Shown here: positions 12,377-25,071 of the stretch, piece by piece | Layout: each line of letters begins with the position of its first letter | Numbering within the stretch: the stretch's first letter is position 1 | DNA from: Atrichornis clamosus | Taxonomy: Eukaryota > Chordata > Aves > Passeriformes > Menuridae | DNA length: 64,000 bases | Direction of reading: 5' to 3' | NCBI GenBank assembly: GCA_013400975.1 | Contig: WBMZ01002659.1 | Coordinates: 62,001 to 126,000 of the forward strand | The notes under the pieces: model-generated | What the model was told of the DNA's origin: nothing | The model's database searches: none | What the model saw: only the letters and a program-made list of their open reading frames with translations | Translations under genes and position numbers: made by a program

Positions 12377-14684
12377 TTGTTAAGATATTGACAAAGACAC
12401 TAATGATATCGTCAATTGTACATAATGTAAACATAAACAAACCAGTATTTAAGCAGTGCAAAAAAGTAAGCTAAATACATTGTGGGACTTTAGACCATGT
12501 AAGATCTAAAAGAATAGGCAAGCTAAATACTTTTGATTATAAAAAGATAAGTTTGGAGAATGTTTCTGGGATCATTGTCAAAGACAAAACACTAATCAGG
12601 TTACCATTAACTTTCAGGCCAAGAGGTGTTAAGTGGAAGAAGAATAAGAAATAGCTGACATGGTTTTGTTTTGTAAGAATGCATCTTCAACTTTAGCAAT
12701 AGAGCAGAGCAACTTTTCTCTGCTGATAATTGCCTGAACAAAACTTTGACTACCTAAAATAGTTTTAGCATGACAGATCACAAACAACTTTATGAAAAGT
12801 AGCAAATTCTAATTAGAATTGATCTAGTCTGACAACAGAACAATGCTAAATTGGACAGGAGAACACAGTTTTTGCACAGCTTACTGAACAAAATTAATTG
12901 CTCAGCCCACAGCAAGGGTTCTTTTTCTCTTAAAGTACTTATTTTAACATCTTTTGTCTTTTCTAACAGAACTTGCCTGTTTTATTCTTTGTTAAATGGG
13001 AAGTTGTTGTAAGATATCCTTGCACTATTTAGCTTTATGCTGTTTTACTAAGTGAAGCAATAAATTTGGAGCTATGGTGCTGTTTAGGTTCCATTTAGTC
13101 TGTGGTTTAACAAAATATAATCTATTTTCATACTTGTCAGAATATCACAAGAAGATAAATGTGTACTGATATTTTACTCTGTAAGGGATTAACAGTCCCC
13201 ATCAGGTTCCCATTAGTCAATAACATTGTTTATAAAGAATTGTTCTTTCCTGTCCATCTCAACCAAAGGTACTCTGGCTACACCTTCTGGCAGTCAAATA
13301 GTTGCAACTATCTTTTAGTGACTGCTTAATTTTGTTAATAGTTCCTCTGGAACTCCAACAGTGGTCCTGATTTCATCGACCCTATGAGTTCCTGTGTGTG
13401 CCACTATCAATTAGAAGAAGTAGAACTTTGTGTATCTTTTTGTAATTTTCTCTTGCTTACTGTGTGAGGTTGCAAGCTGCAAAAGAAGCGCCTGTTTATC
13501 AGAGCATTAAGCAGGGCATTATTTATAATCACAGGAGAAGACCAAGATTGTGGTATTAGGGTGATGGGGGACATTTGAGTGCCTATCCTAACTTTGGTTC
13601 AAGGAATTTACATTCCAAATTTGAGCTGGTCTTGGAATCTTATGAGGAGTAAAATAAATCCTCAAGCTTTTTCTTGTGCTGTGAGTCCAGCTGCCCATGG
13701 GATTACTTCCTTGGCCTGTAGCCGAGGGAAGCTTAGCCTAAGACGTAGGCTGTTAACACTTACAGCTCGGTTTTCTTGCCAAAACGCAGTCATCAAGTGT
13801 CGTTTGAAATCTCCAAAGGTGCTAAGGATATCACCACAGGGCTGGCAGATATGATGTGAAGCTTATGGGAACACATGCTTCTCTGTAGTGGCAGCCGAGG
13901 GCCATGTGGGATCTCAGATGAGTCTGAATGATGATGTGTGCAAATCACTCCTGTACCTAATCTGGTGAAAGCACCTTCATGTTTAAAAATAACATTTACA
14001 GAAATACTATATTAATAGGAAACTTGTACATGCAGCTTTCAGTTTTAATATAATATATTCATGCAGTCTTAATACAGTATTTGCAAGCAGCACAGACAAA
14101 GATAAACGTAAAATATGTGTATATATGTTGTCCTGTATCCTTAGCAAATGTTTTTTTCAAAGCTTGAAGGACATAACACATTCCACAATTTGTGTTAATC
14201 TTGCATTCTCTTACAAAGTAAAAAAAAATCCTTTTAGAATATATATATATTTTAAAAAATAAAGCAAGAAAGTTAATTTATTTCCTTCACCCTGCTTTAC
14301 TCATCATATTGACTTTTGTAGCTATTGCAACCAGTATCAACTGAGTAAAAATGGCAATAGCATAATATTATCCACTTTCTGGTTAAACTTTTATTTCTTT
14401 AAAAATAAAACTGTTTTCATTTTTACACACAGTCACACTGAAAGAACCCCAAAGAGATATTTTATCCATGTATCTTTTCTTAGGTTAAATTTAGCTGCAG
14501 TTGCCTGTAGCTATCATCAAATTACTACTGAGAGGCCCAAACCAGAAACTTTTTATTGTTTGCTTCATGTGGAAAAAGCATACATTCCATGTACCATACG
14601 CTGCTGGGAATTCCCAAGAAGTTTGTGAAAAATGAGCACAGAGATTGTGTTGTTAATTGAAAAGTAATCAGTACTAGAGTACTT

Positions 14685-14714
14685 ATCAGCTTTCATCAGC
14701 TTTAATCAGCTTTC
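14685..14714. repeat. Three-unit 10-bp tandem repeat
   Basis: Three consecutive copies of ATCAGCTTTM, differing by a single base in the middle unit. Probably a local slippage product. Confidence 0.85.
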
Positions 14715-17700
14715 TTGTTATGTTGAGAATTAAAACTTTCTAGGGAAGCAATAGGAATGTCTTTTTTATTTTTTTCAGAGCAGATGGATTCATTTTTTTT
14801 ATTGCTATGAGACTAAAATAGTTATATTTGAATTCTGGACAATTATGCATATGAGAAGCAAATTAGTAAAACTATGCAGCTTATTCCATGCTTCTATTTT
14901 CTCAAATGAAGAAAAATTTCAGCTCAACATTAACTGTCTGTGCTATCAGGTTTCTGTATAGGAGGATGTTTAAGGAAAATTAAGCAAATGTTAAAATTAA
15001 TACATGTAGAAAAGATATTTTCAATATTGCGTGTACCATCAGCTGTAAGTTGAGTGGAGATGGTTTTTGTTTCATTTTGAGAGACCTCATAGAGATTACT
15101 TTACTAGCAACTGCATCTACTTATACTGTGTAAACTCCCAGGTGTAGCTGTTTCAGTGTTTTGAAATACTGTCAATACAAAACAGTGATTATCTCCTGGA
15201 ATTTTAAAAAAATTTTTTTTACGACTGACAGACCTTAAAATGAGAAAAAAATAGATTTATTTTTGAATGAGAGCTTATTAATTAATAAATTATAAAAATG
15301 CTCATTTTTCTATGGCAGTCACAATGAGTCACCTGTGCCACAGCAAGGCTGATGTAATCTCAACTATTTTGTTATTGACCTCAAAAACTTTTTATATTAA
15401 TACAGATCAAAACTGGCCCTCTCTCTTTCGTCTTACTTTTTCAACATGAGCACTTTCTTCCCTGGTCCTAGTGCTGCTTATATCCATTATAGTATGTCTA
15501 CAGAATAGACAGCATTGAATGAAACCAGCAAGTGGCTGATTTAAAACAGGAAAATAGGGTGTTTCTTCCCATGGTATTCTTCGCAGTCCTTTCATGAGGC
15601 TGTTGTAGATGCTAAAAGTTTGGAAGGGTTGCAAAAGTGTTTGTCTGAATAGCTAAAAGAAAAATGCATTAAGGACAGCACCTCTGGCTTAAAAATCATG
15701 AGTCAGAAATTGTTGTTCTCTGTCAAAATATCCAGGGAGGAACTTATATTGGCCACTATCAGTTGGGATAGATTGATTTTTAATCTAAGCTATTTCAGAT
15801 AATAATCTTCCTAAAGCTCTTCTCTGAATGAATGCTGTTGCACAAATGTGAGTGCTACTGCAACCAATAGGTGTACTTACAAATTATATATCCTCGTCAC
15901 TCAGATGTCTATGCTCTGAAAATCATTTTTGGCTGACAGAAACATCTGGGGGACCCAGCAGTTTCATGCAGCTCAGCCCAAGAGATTAGCCACATAGACT
16001 TTCTTACAAGCAAGTCAGACTCACGACTGGATGTGTAGTTATGGTTTGCTGTACCCATCAGCTGTGCAGGGTGCTCCTACCTCTCTTCTCTGACTAGTAC
16101 TCCACAGTCTGGCTCCCTTATTTTTGTACTGGATGAGGTTTAAATTGGAAATTACTCAATGAATTTTCTTGGTCATACCTTGAACACCAAACAGTACACA
16201 TCTTCTTCAGAGAGCAGTGTGTTTATCCTCAGGTCAGCTTCTTGTCACAGGGAGATGACAATCCTCATTTTGTTAGTCAGGAACTTCAGAGCAGACCTTT
16301 GGGCATCACGCCCAGGGTCCTGCACAAAGTCTGCGTCAGAGCCAGGATACTTACTACTGAACTTGTTATAATTTAGAGGTTATATCAATAGTGGCGGTGT
16401 TCTCGAGAGTTAACACAAATGTACAACCTGGGAGTTAGGTCTGAGTTTGAGCTGATAAGAGCACGAAGCAGCCTGGCCCATGTGCTATGTATTTTGGGAA
16501 GACTCTTCCCGTAACTGCTCGAGTGATTATTCTGAACAATGTGCTACCATCCATTACTATTCTTATCTCTGCTACCACTTCTCCTAAACCTGAGTCATCT
16601 ATTGTACCTCAAGTGGATTTTACTAAGTGTTCCATATTTTATATTTTACGTGATGGCATTGGCCCATATTCTATAATCTTTTGTTGGAGTTTCCTGGACT
16701 GTACACCACAGCCAAAACCTCCTGAGGAAATCAAATATAAACTGGCATAATATAAGAAAAATTCAATTATACATAATTGGATTTCTTAATCAGAAAAGGG
16801 AAAAAATATTACCACAATGGTACAATTTTTGAGTGGCTCTACCTTAATGTAACTGAAAAAACTGACAGGTGTTCTTAATACCAGTCTAAATTTGATTCAT
16901 GCATTTTTAATGTGGTCAGATACTTTGTATATGGATTTTCTGAACAAAGTACACGCTCACTCTGTTTTCTGATTAAAGAAAAGTACTGTGAGTATTAAGT
17001 GTAAAAACTTATAGTGTTTGTAAAGACTCCTTGGTAGTTATTTAAATAACACATTCTTTTTCATACTGGAATTATTGTATTTTTTTGTTGTTGGTAGTAG
17101 ACTTAATCTTCTTCCTTGGAACAATATGATGTGAATCTTATAAAAAATCCACTTTTCAAGAATTTTGAGACACAAGTTCAGGCAATAGCTTAATTTAGAA
17201 TGTAAATTATCTGTGTAGCATTTCAACTCCTATGTAAAGTATTCTTGCCATAATTCTTACCTTTGAAATAGTTTTAGTTCTCCTGTACTTTGGATAGCCA
17301 TAATGTTAAAAATCTGACATCTACACCTCTACTTGCTATTTAGATTTTATTTTCAGGCAACTCTTTGCAACATAAATTCAAAATGAAAGTAATCCTTTGG
17401 AGATCTGCAGGTGATATTAATCTTGCCACACTATAAATAGAAGACAGCAGAGTCTAGAAGTAAGATAATAGTCTAGGTTTACATTAGTTGGAGAAGATCT
17501 CATCCAGCAAATTAGAGAGATTAGAGAGTGATTCACCTGACCATGTTGCTCTTATTCCTTCATTTCTGCAGGGATGGGAATGTGCCCTGTTGGGAGCCAA
17601 CAAGGTCCAACGTGGCAGCAAGCAGGGAGTTACTGTAATCGGATTTCTCTGTTATCACCAATTCAGTGATTTAAACCTACACTTGTTATAAATGCAGCAT

Positions 17701-18416
17701 TTTCACAACAAAAATATCTGTATACACAACTTCTCATATATGACTAATCTACTGGATTGACTGAAATGAGAATGTTCTCTGTCTTCTCTAAAATTTCTTT
17801 AGAGGAACATTTAGAGTCTAAACTCTTTGAAGTTTAGCCTAAAATCCAGCTTACTTCAGTCCTGGAAGCTTAAATATAGCAATATTTCTGAAGGATAAGT
17901 ATAGTTGCTGTCTTTTCCCTGAAGTGCACTGAAATTCATTTCCAGTTGTAAAAGCCATTATAAACAACTTGCAAACATGCAGTGTGTGGTGACAGCCAAA
18001 TTTATCTCAATTTCAAATTCAGAAAGAATCTTTCCAGTTGCTGTAGATGTGGGAGATGAAAAGGCAGAACAGGTCTGGCTAATTTTCAGAACAACCAGGA
18101 TGCTTCATGTTCATTTGTTCCTTTTGTTAAGGTTATTGTTTGATAAATGATTATTTCCTCCACCAGAGTTTTTGATATTAGGTTTAGAAACTGAGCTTCA
18201 TTGCTCAGCTCCTTCTCTGCATACCAATGAGGAAGAAATGGCCCCAGGTGGAGGAAAAGTGTAATAAAGAATAATGTTACTTTATGTCACAATGTCCAAG
18301 AAGCATTAAAAGAATTTCTGACATCCTCCTGCTACCAAATCTAGGCTGATTGATATGAAAAAATATGAGAAAACTGATTCCTAATATAAGATTGAAAAAT
18401 AATTGAAGAATAATTC

Positions 18417-18536
18417 TTGTTTTGGTTTGGTTTGGTTTCTTTTTTAGTTTTTTTGGGGTTTAGGCTTTTTTGTTTGTTTGTTTGTTGGTTGTGGGGGTTT
18501 TTTTGTTGTTGGTGGTGGTGGTTTTTTTGTTTTGCT
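18417..18536. repeat. T/G-rich low-complexity tract
   Basis: A run of TTTGG, TTTG and GGT units with poly-T, about 120 bp, all pyrimidine T or purine G except for isolated C and A. On the minus strand it is an A/C-rich tract. It is directly followed by a GC-richer segment (18537-18650), which raises the question of a retro-inserted sequence with a degenerate tail, but I do not recognise that segment. Confidence 0.85.
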
Positions 18537-20332
18537 GGTAGAGCCTATGTGCCAGTGTAAGTCTTCCGAACCACCCTGCCAGCCTTGGGGAGACTGGATT
18601 ACCCTGACACCTCTACCAAGCACTGCAGTGTCTAAGTGGAGGACGTAGAGTAGAAAACACTGCTTTAAACTTTATCAGTGAATGAAATATTGCACATCAT
18701 TTGGATCATCCATGCTCAGGAAAAATTAAATCAAGGCGGAAGCGGAAATGTAGTGTGTAGGTTCAGGATGGAAGACAGAGAATCTCTTTGGCAGAGGGAG
18801 ATTAGCAAGACGTGATTCTTACTTCTTAATGAAATGAGAGCTGAGAGGAGATAATATGTCTGATAGCAAAATGTGAGGTGAGGAGAAGAAATATTTACAT
18901 GCCTGGCATGTAAGTTCAATAAATAAATATAGACTGTCTATGAGTAAATTAGGACTAGAAATTAGAAGAATTTTCCCAACCAGTGAAGAGATAAAAGAAA
19001 AAAAAGGTAACCCAAAGGACTTGAAGATGGAAGGTGCTGCATTTATAGAAAATTAATAACAATCTTACTTCCCATGATAGGAGAGGAAAAGGCTTATCTA
19101 GGCATATCTTTCACTTTGATGTTCTCACCACTACTTTTCATCATCATTTTGAATGCTTCAAATTTTCCCATGAACTCACTGGATGGAATTTTCCTCAGTC
19201 GAGCAAGTTACAGAAGGGAGTTTTGCATAATTTTATCTATGATTCATAGTACTCCATTCTCTGAATTTGTCTGTTTACTTAAATTGGATAGTAAGAATAC
19301 AGGTATCACATTCTTGGCCACAGTTAAGTAGTAACCTATGATTTTTCATTGTGGTATGTTACCTCTTCCTTTAATTTTTCCTTTGTGTGAGGAAAGGAAA
19401 GACAGAATCCAAAAATTTCCCTTTAGCTCTATGCATATAATTCAGTTTCTAAAGAAAACAACTTTTTATTCAGTTGATTCACTTGATTTAAATGAGGCCA
19501 AAGTTTTAGCAGATGCTTTTGAAGTGCACCTCCACTGAAGAAGAAACGTGTTCATTTGATCTCAGTAATATATATGTAGTTCAGAATTGATAATCAAAGG
19601 TGTTTAGTTTACTGCTTTGTGCTTTATTATTACTTCTGCACTGGAGCTCAGAAACCAACATATTTGTGAATATAATTTTTACTTAGCTAATTTTAAAAAG
19701 CATAGATTTTCTGGAAACATGATAAAATCCATATCTGTTTATGTAGGGTGGAGGGCCTTTCTCAAAGACTTCTATCTCTTCAAAAGGGCTTTTTCTTCCT
19801 CTTGAAGATTTTCATATCAACAGAGGCCAATAACCCCTAGATCTTTTTGTGATTGAAAGGATGTTTGCTTTTGGAAAACTGTTCTGCCAACCAATGCTGT
19901 TCTGGTTTCATGATGTGTAGGTTCCTGTTTTTTTCAGATTGTGATGTCCCAGAGTTACACGGTGCCTTTTCTCTTGATGAAATATTGTAAGAAATAGAAA
20001 TGGTGCATATTTATCTAGCAACCTGGGAAAGGTGGAAAAAAAAGTGTTCTTGAGGCATTTGTGGTGTAAGGAGATGCTTTTTCAAGAAGTGTAGCCTGGA
20101 CTAACTGAGATATTGTCATGCAGAAAGCAGACCATGTCTTTTCATTGCAGTTGACTGAAACAAGATACAAGCAGGTTAGTCCTGGGCTTTCTAAATTGTT
20201 GTGTGTTGCTTCCACACTTACGTGTTACAGGCATATTGAGATGCACAGGCAGGTTGTATAGGAGTATAAACATGTAAGAAAAGAGGAAACAACTTAGAAA
20301 TTTTGAGATAGGCACATGTAAAAGCAAGTTCA
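18537..20332. other. Unique sequence, no gene
   Basis: Several open frames of 62-85 codons lie on the plus strand (19074-19805). Their translations are rich in F, I, L, S and K, as expected for AT-rich non-coding DNA. One short segment, 19938-19986, follows a strong polypyrimidine acceptor and ends at GTAAGA; it is open in one full frame but has no other support. Confidence 0.45.
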
Positions 20333-20399
20333 TAAATCATGGTATCACCTGATCATTTATCTTGGAAAAGACCCTTGTGATCATCGAGACCAACCATAA
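20333..20399 (-). mobile_element. CR1 LINE 3' tail fragment (minus strand)
   Basis: The plus strand carries the reverse complement of a CR1 3' end. It begins with a degenerate AATCATGGTATCAC-like copy of the CR1 terminal repeat, then TTGGAAAAGACCC, then TGATCATCGAGACCAACCA. This order matches the last 60 or so bases of avian CR1 elements. The rest of the element is absent, which is normal for 5'-truncated CR1 copies. It is diverged and therefore old. Subfamily not assigned. Confidence 0.75.
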
Positions 20400-21119
20400 A
20401 AGATGTAAAATCTTTCAAACAATATAAAACTCAGGAGCCTGGGTTGCTGCAGGTGAAAGAAGAGAGGAAGGAGAAGAATGTGATAATTCTGACTTAGCTA
20501 CCTAGTTTCAGTCTAGTAGCTGCATGCACTCTTTCAGTCATTATGACTATGAAAGTGACTATTACGGTATTTAATTTTTCTGTTAACAGCAGGTCCTACC
20601 TGTAAGAAGAAAAATCCTGTGTTGATTTCTGTGGAAACAAGTTCCTTATAAATGATCTGTTTCACACTTATGCCAGGAGCTGAGAGTGAAGCTACATATT
20701 GTAGCACTACCAATCTTTCCTCACCCTGGTTTAAGTTGAATGGTTCTCCTTGAGGCCTTTCTGGGACTGGCTCAAGTAGATTGAAAAATAACTTCTTGGC
20801 ACAAAAACGTTCACTTTTTTGTGGGTGTGGGAGAGAGGGGTGAGAAGGGCAAGTGAAGTTTTCTGAAAGTTTAGCAAATTGGATTGTCTCTGTGAGTCCA
20901 GTGGGGGCTGGAGTGAGCCCAAAATAAGGACAGAGGGTAAAGTCAGGAGCTGAACTGTTAATAGAAAGAGTGGGTAAATCTTTCTTTCATATAATTTATA
21001 ATGGATGTTAATCAGCTCAAATTGTAATATGTAACTTCTGCTTGAAACACAGTACTTACTCAACAAACTGACATGCCTTAATTATTCTGGTTCTGTGTGT
21101 CTCCACATCTTTTTGACAG
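20400..21119. other. Unique sequence, no gene
   Basis: A 111-codon minus-strand open frame (20731-21066) has no recognisable domain and no credible splice context. I regard it as chance. Confidence 0.45.
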
Positions 21120-21193
21120 GTTTTCAAGGAAAAACTCTGGGACAGTAATCACTGTTTTGCCATTCAGACCCTGGCATCCAGCTTGCACCACAG
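21120..21193 (+). other. Candidate exon (unrecognised)
   Basis: A 74-nt segment between a good acceptor (CATCTTTTTGACAG just before 21120) and a donor (CACAG then GTATTT). Frame 1 is open throughout, reading VFKEKLWDSNHCFA and onward; frame 2 is open too, so coding potential is ambiguous. In frame 1 it ends two bases into a codon, compatible with the candidate exon at 28000. I recognise no protein family. A chance open segment remains likely. Confidence 0.2.
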
Positions 21194-22129
21194 GTATTTA
21201 AACTATAATCAATTTGCCTGTCGTTCTTGTCTTGCAGCTCCATTGCCATTTGATAACAGGTATTTTGCTGATTTATACTTGACACAATTTTGATTCTGTC
21301 GTACAAATATGGTCCCCTTGTCATAGTTACAGGATGAACAAAGATTTTCAGTGTATTTTTTAATGCTCAATTTCACTTAGAGCATATGCTGAGTAAATAA
21401 TCTGTAATGCTGGTAATATGTGCCAACAGACACAATAAAGCTTACTTTTCCTTAGTTTTGGAAATGCTAAGACAGACAGTTCAAGTTTAAGTGATGAATG
21501 AACAGAGGAAAGCAATACCTTTACTTTTTATGGACACCCACTTCTATTTTCCAGTCTTTTGAATTGTCTTTGAGGGGTTAAAACAGAACTTTGTATTCTT
21601 CATTATGTTTAAGTGTACAGTGAGTTGATGAAAGACCAAAAAGGAATGATTTATCAACTCTAATATTCATGCAACTTGTGTGTTACAGTATGGGCATTGT
21701 AGTTATCTTTTGAAAGCAGAAGAATTTCATCACTACCTCAAGGAGATAAAATGCAACCCAAAGAAGACATTACTGAAGAACAAAATTGTATCAGATACAA
21801 TGCCAATGTGTCACAAAAGGATGATGGCAGACGTCTAGTCAGAATGTGATATTACCAGAGGCTTTTAATCTTCCTTTTATTCAGGTATTGCTACTATGTG
21901 ATTGAAAGTTAGGTAATCTTCACAAGGAGGTTTTGACTTCTGAAGGAAGTTTCAACCCCTATAGTGATGTGTGTGAAGAATTGTGGAATAAACAATTATG
22001 GGAAAAAAAAAGAATAAATATTTTATGTGTAAACAAAAGAAGCATTCCAGTCAATAAACAATTTAATTGAACACATTCGTTGTAGTGATAATACTCAGTT
22101 TCAAGTTCCTGTTTCCCTTTAGTCACTGG
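21194..22129. other. Unique AT-rich sequence, no gene
   Basis: Nothing recognisable: no repeat, RNA gene or credible exon was seen. Confidence 0.5.
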
Positions 22130-22330
22130 GATGTAGCAGTTTGAAGGGCTTAACAGCTCCCTTTGCTGGCAGCAAGCAAGAAATGCAATTTGTGTGCGCG
22201 CTCCCTGGTTCTGTTTGCCGTATCAGGTTTTAATTAGCTGCACTGGCAATATGTCCTGGCTCCTGCTTTCAGCTGTGATATGGTAGATCTTTTCAATAAT
22301 TCACCATCTTCAAGGAAATGTATAAATAGA
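22130..22330. promoter_or_regulatory. Possible conserved non-coding element
   Basis: This patch is less AT-rich than its surroundings and includes a GTGTGCGCGCTCCC stretch. A homeodomain-type core TAATTA sits at 22231-22236, next to AGCTGCACTGGCA. The dense, non-repetitive composition resembles vertebrate enhancers, but the call rests only on appearance. Alignment across birds would decide it. Confidence 0.15.
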
Positions 22331-22550
22331 CCATCAAAACAAATAGGGAAACAAATTAGACTAGTATAAATATACTCAGTGAAATTGATTGAACCAAAAC
22401 ATTGTTTGATATAAACTTTTATTAGAAGAGTATCACAATCAGAAAATCAAACAATTATTCTGTAAAACATAGCCAAAAGTCTGAGACAGGTAGTTTTCCT
22501 AAGACATACTAAACAACAAAAAGCTGGCCTGTGCCTTATTCTCTTTCCAG

Positions 22551-22623
22551 GAATAAAACCAGACCCAAAATATTCACCTGAAGCCTTTCCTCAATCTCAA
22601 AGGCTAAATCCTAAACCTCAAAG
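22551..22623 (+). other. Candidate exon in C-rich block (unrecognised)
   Basis: A 73-nt segment between a very strong acceptor (TTATTCTCTTTCCAG) and a consensus-like donor (CAAAG then GTGAGT). Only the third frame is open. It reads IKPDPKYSPEAFPQ and onward and is proline-rich. The splice sites are good, but the segment lies in a C-rich, CCTAA-flavoured block (22551-22975), and proline codons are what such a block would encode by chance. It ends two bases into a codon, compatible with the candidate exon at 28000. Confidence 0.2.
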
Positions 22624-22975
22624 GTGAGTTCAACCCCCAGCCCCGGCCTGAAGGCAAGTCTCTAAGCAGAAATCCTAATGAGATGCCTGAAGCCCTAGTC
22701 ACCCTAACCCTCTGCCCTACCAAAGCACCCTATGGAGCTCAGGGGAGGAGGGAGGTCACGGGATAGGAAAGGGAGATGCACGTTAGAGCGGAGGCACTTA
22801 GCTGTGCCTTTGCTTGGCCTTCACCCTGGGTTCACGCACAATCCCACAGTGCTAGCAGAGCACTCAGCCCTACCTCTAATTCTTAGCCCAGTGCCTTTTT
22901 CTAATCCATCACCTCAAAGCACATATCCAAATCCTGAAACTTAACACCTTCCTCTATTCCTCACCCTAGGTTGTG
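22551..22975. repeat. C-rich degenerate repeat block with telomere-like bits
   Basis: A C-rich, G-poor segment, unlike its neighbours, with many variants of CCTAA, AATCC and CCTCA. One exact CCCTAACCCT occurs at 22692-22701, and CTAAATCCTAAACCTC lies near 22603-22619. It may be a decayed minisatellite or interstitial telomere-like repeat. No fixed unit length is evident by eye. Confidence 0.4.
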
Positions 22976-24382
22976 CTTTTGCCATCATGTGCAACTATCA
23001 ACACGGAATTTTTCATTATGTTTTTTCTAGATAGTTTTGAAAGTTTTATTCAGGAAAAAATATTTGTCGTGAGTGTAGACATAAAAGTGAGACATGATTC
23101 AAGTGATGCCACCTGTGGCTTGAATATAATTCTAAGTAAAGAAAAACTATTTCACATAAAATTTTTCTCAAGATGCAGAAAGATGTTAAAAGTCATATAA
23201 CAAAAGTTAGCCAAAATTTTTATAAGGTTTTTTTTTTAAGAAAAAGAGTTTCCCACAATATTGTAGAGGGCAGGAAAAGCAAGGCACTGATTTTGTGTGA
23301 ATCCATCATAGTTATAAAATAGGAAGATGTATCAAGGTATAAAAGCATCTGAATAGTGAAAAGTTGTGCTTTTCCAGTTATATCAAGTTCTATGACTACA
23401 GAGCACTCATTCTTTCACTAAGTTGTCATTTCACAAGTAGGTAGATTTGTGTTTGTGATTGGAGTTCTATATCACAAGTTCCATTGTAACAGGAGGCTGA
23501 TGCCTCTTCATTCTGTGCTTTGTGATAAAGAAATCCAGAAGGGGCTATCAAATAACTGTGATTCAAGAAGGCCCAAAGCTGAAGAACTCTGGAAAGTGTC
23601 TGAGTACTCTGGGAGATATATTGCTGCGCCCTCCTTAACTCTTTGTCATAAATACATTATTTTTCCCATTGTTTTAGATAAGATATTGGTCTAGAAGGAC
23701 TTTTGGCATGAACTGTTGCAAACATTTATTGTCCCTTGTGACCTTTGGAAGTGGGCATATAAGGGATTTTATAGTCCTTGTTCTGTCAGATTCCAAGCAG
23801 TTTGTGGTATGCCAAACACTTTTCTACCCACTGGCTTCCTTCCAGTACTGATAAAAGTCTTTCAGGATCATATTATGGTTTGAAAATTAGTCTGACAGCT
23901 TTTAATTGAAAACAGACTTGAAATACAGAATACTGGCTAATAATCAATTTATATATACCTAACTAGCTGACATTTCAAATTGTATAATATGTATGAACTC
24001 ATAACCTAAAGCTAAGCAACAGATTTTGAAAGTCTCTTCTGCACATTCCCTTTATTTAAACCAAGTCAGACTCTTCCCTTTCCTTACTGAGCTAACCTCA
24101 AACTCTTCAATCTTCGTGTCTGCCAATATAACCACTAATCATGCTTCCTTTTTGGTGAAAGTTCCCTCTGTGTCTTGTCTGTGTTTTGGTGTCAGTTTTG
24201 CCTTACAAAATGTATTTTATTCTTTGAAAATGAGAAAATCCAGGGAGAGGCTTTAACTATTGAGAACAAAGTATTAAGTTCAATGCTTGTGAATTCAGGG
24301 TGTGTATTTAGGCAACTATAGAATTGGGTTAGTAAATTTCGCCCTTGAGCTTTTCCTGAGTTGGCTCATGACTGCCTGCAGT

Positions 24383-24420
24383 GAGATCAGCTTAGGCTAG
24401 TGCTAGTATAAGCTGATCTC
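24383..24420. repeat. Perfect 12-bp inverted repeat (hairpin)
   Basis: The arms GAGATCAGCTTA (24383-24394) and TAAGCTGATCTC (24409-24420) are exactly complementary, with a 14-base spacer that itself holds a CTAG-TG-CTAG pattern. Just outside, CTAAGGC echoes TTAGGC in the left arm. It could be a cruciform-forming site or the remnant of a foldback element. Confidence 0.9.
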
Positions 24421-25071
24421 CTAAGGCTCCTTTCATAGTCACTGAAGACAGATAGACATCTTCAGGCTTACCTTGGCTGCAGATTTAGGGTAGGATAAAT
24501 CACCCGTGGCAGTAATCATTTTTCCTTCATGACTGACAAGGGAATGGAGGAAGATTAAGTCAAACTAACTGTGAGACACCTAAACTGGATCTGAGGAACA
24601 TTTATGTTTCTTTCAAGCTTTCCCTGCTTAAACCATTTATCAGGTTATTGGGCTAATGACAGATGTTTCTGATGGAGCTTCCTAACAATCAAGGGCATTG
24701 CGCATTTTGTGTTAAGCTTAGTGGAGGTGGTGATTCATGTTATATCATAGACCATATTGTAATTGGTAGGATGTTGATTGTTTTTCTTGTTTTAATCAAC
24801 TAGAAGCTATTAGTTTGTGCCTTGCAAATTACATGCCTTGCACTGGCATGTCCTTTCTGTGACTTTTTCAATACTTCAGCGTTTTGTTGGCTGGTGTTTG
24901 TGCACTCACAATTAATTGAATATTTGGGGCATGTGTTGTCCTGCAGACTAAGGTCCATTTTCTTGTGTGTTGTTGTTAATACCGTATTTTGGTTAACTCT
25001 TTTTTGCGGTAGCTCATGAGTCCTGGAACAATACCTTCCTTTTAAGGATTGTTTTGGAATTAATCGTTGTG

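Larger units (their letters stand above)
7131..18416. other. Long unique AT-rich stretch, no gene
   Basis: About 11 kb without a recognisable gene or transposon. It holds three things described separately: a perfect hairpin at 8784-8817, a 20-bp palindrome at 12357-12376 and a three-unit 10-bp repeat at 14685-14714. A slightly CpG-bearing patch lies at 13680-13910. Open frames of 60-91 codons (for example 13579-13854 and 16487-16750) lack domains, repeats or good splice-site context. Confidence 0.5.

Noticed and set aside
14777..14960. 59-codon open stretch after a strong TTTTTTTCAG acceptor
   Set aside because: Rich in F, I, K and S as expected from AT-rich DNA; ends in a stop with no family match.
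17262..17324. Minus-strand exon-like end (TTTCAAAG then GTAAGAAT)
   Set aside because: Good donor but only a weak acceptor upstream and very short.
19938..19986. Short segment with a strong acceptor and GTAAGA donor
   Set aside because: Only 49 nt, translation uninformative, and no neighbouring candidate in convincing phase.
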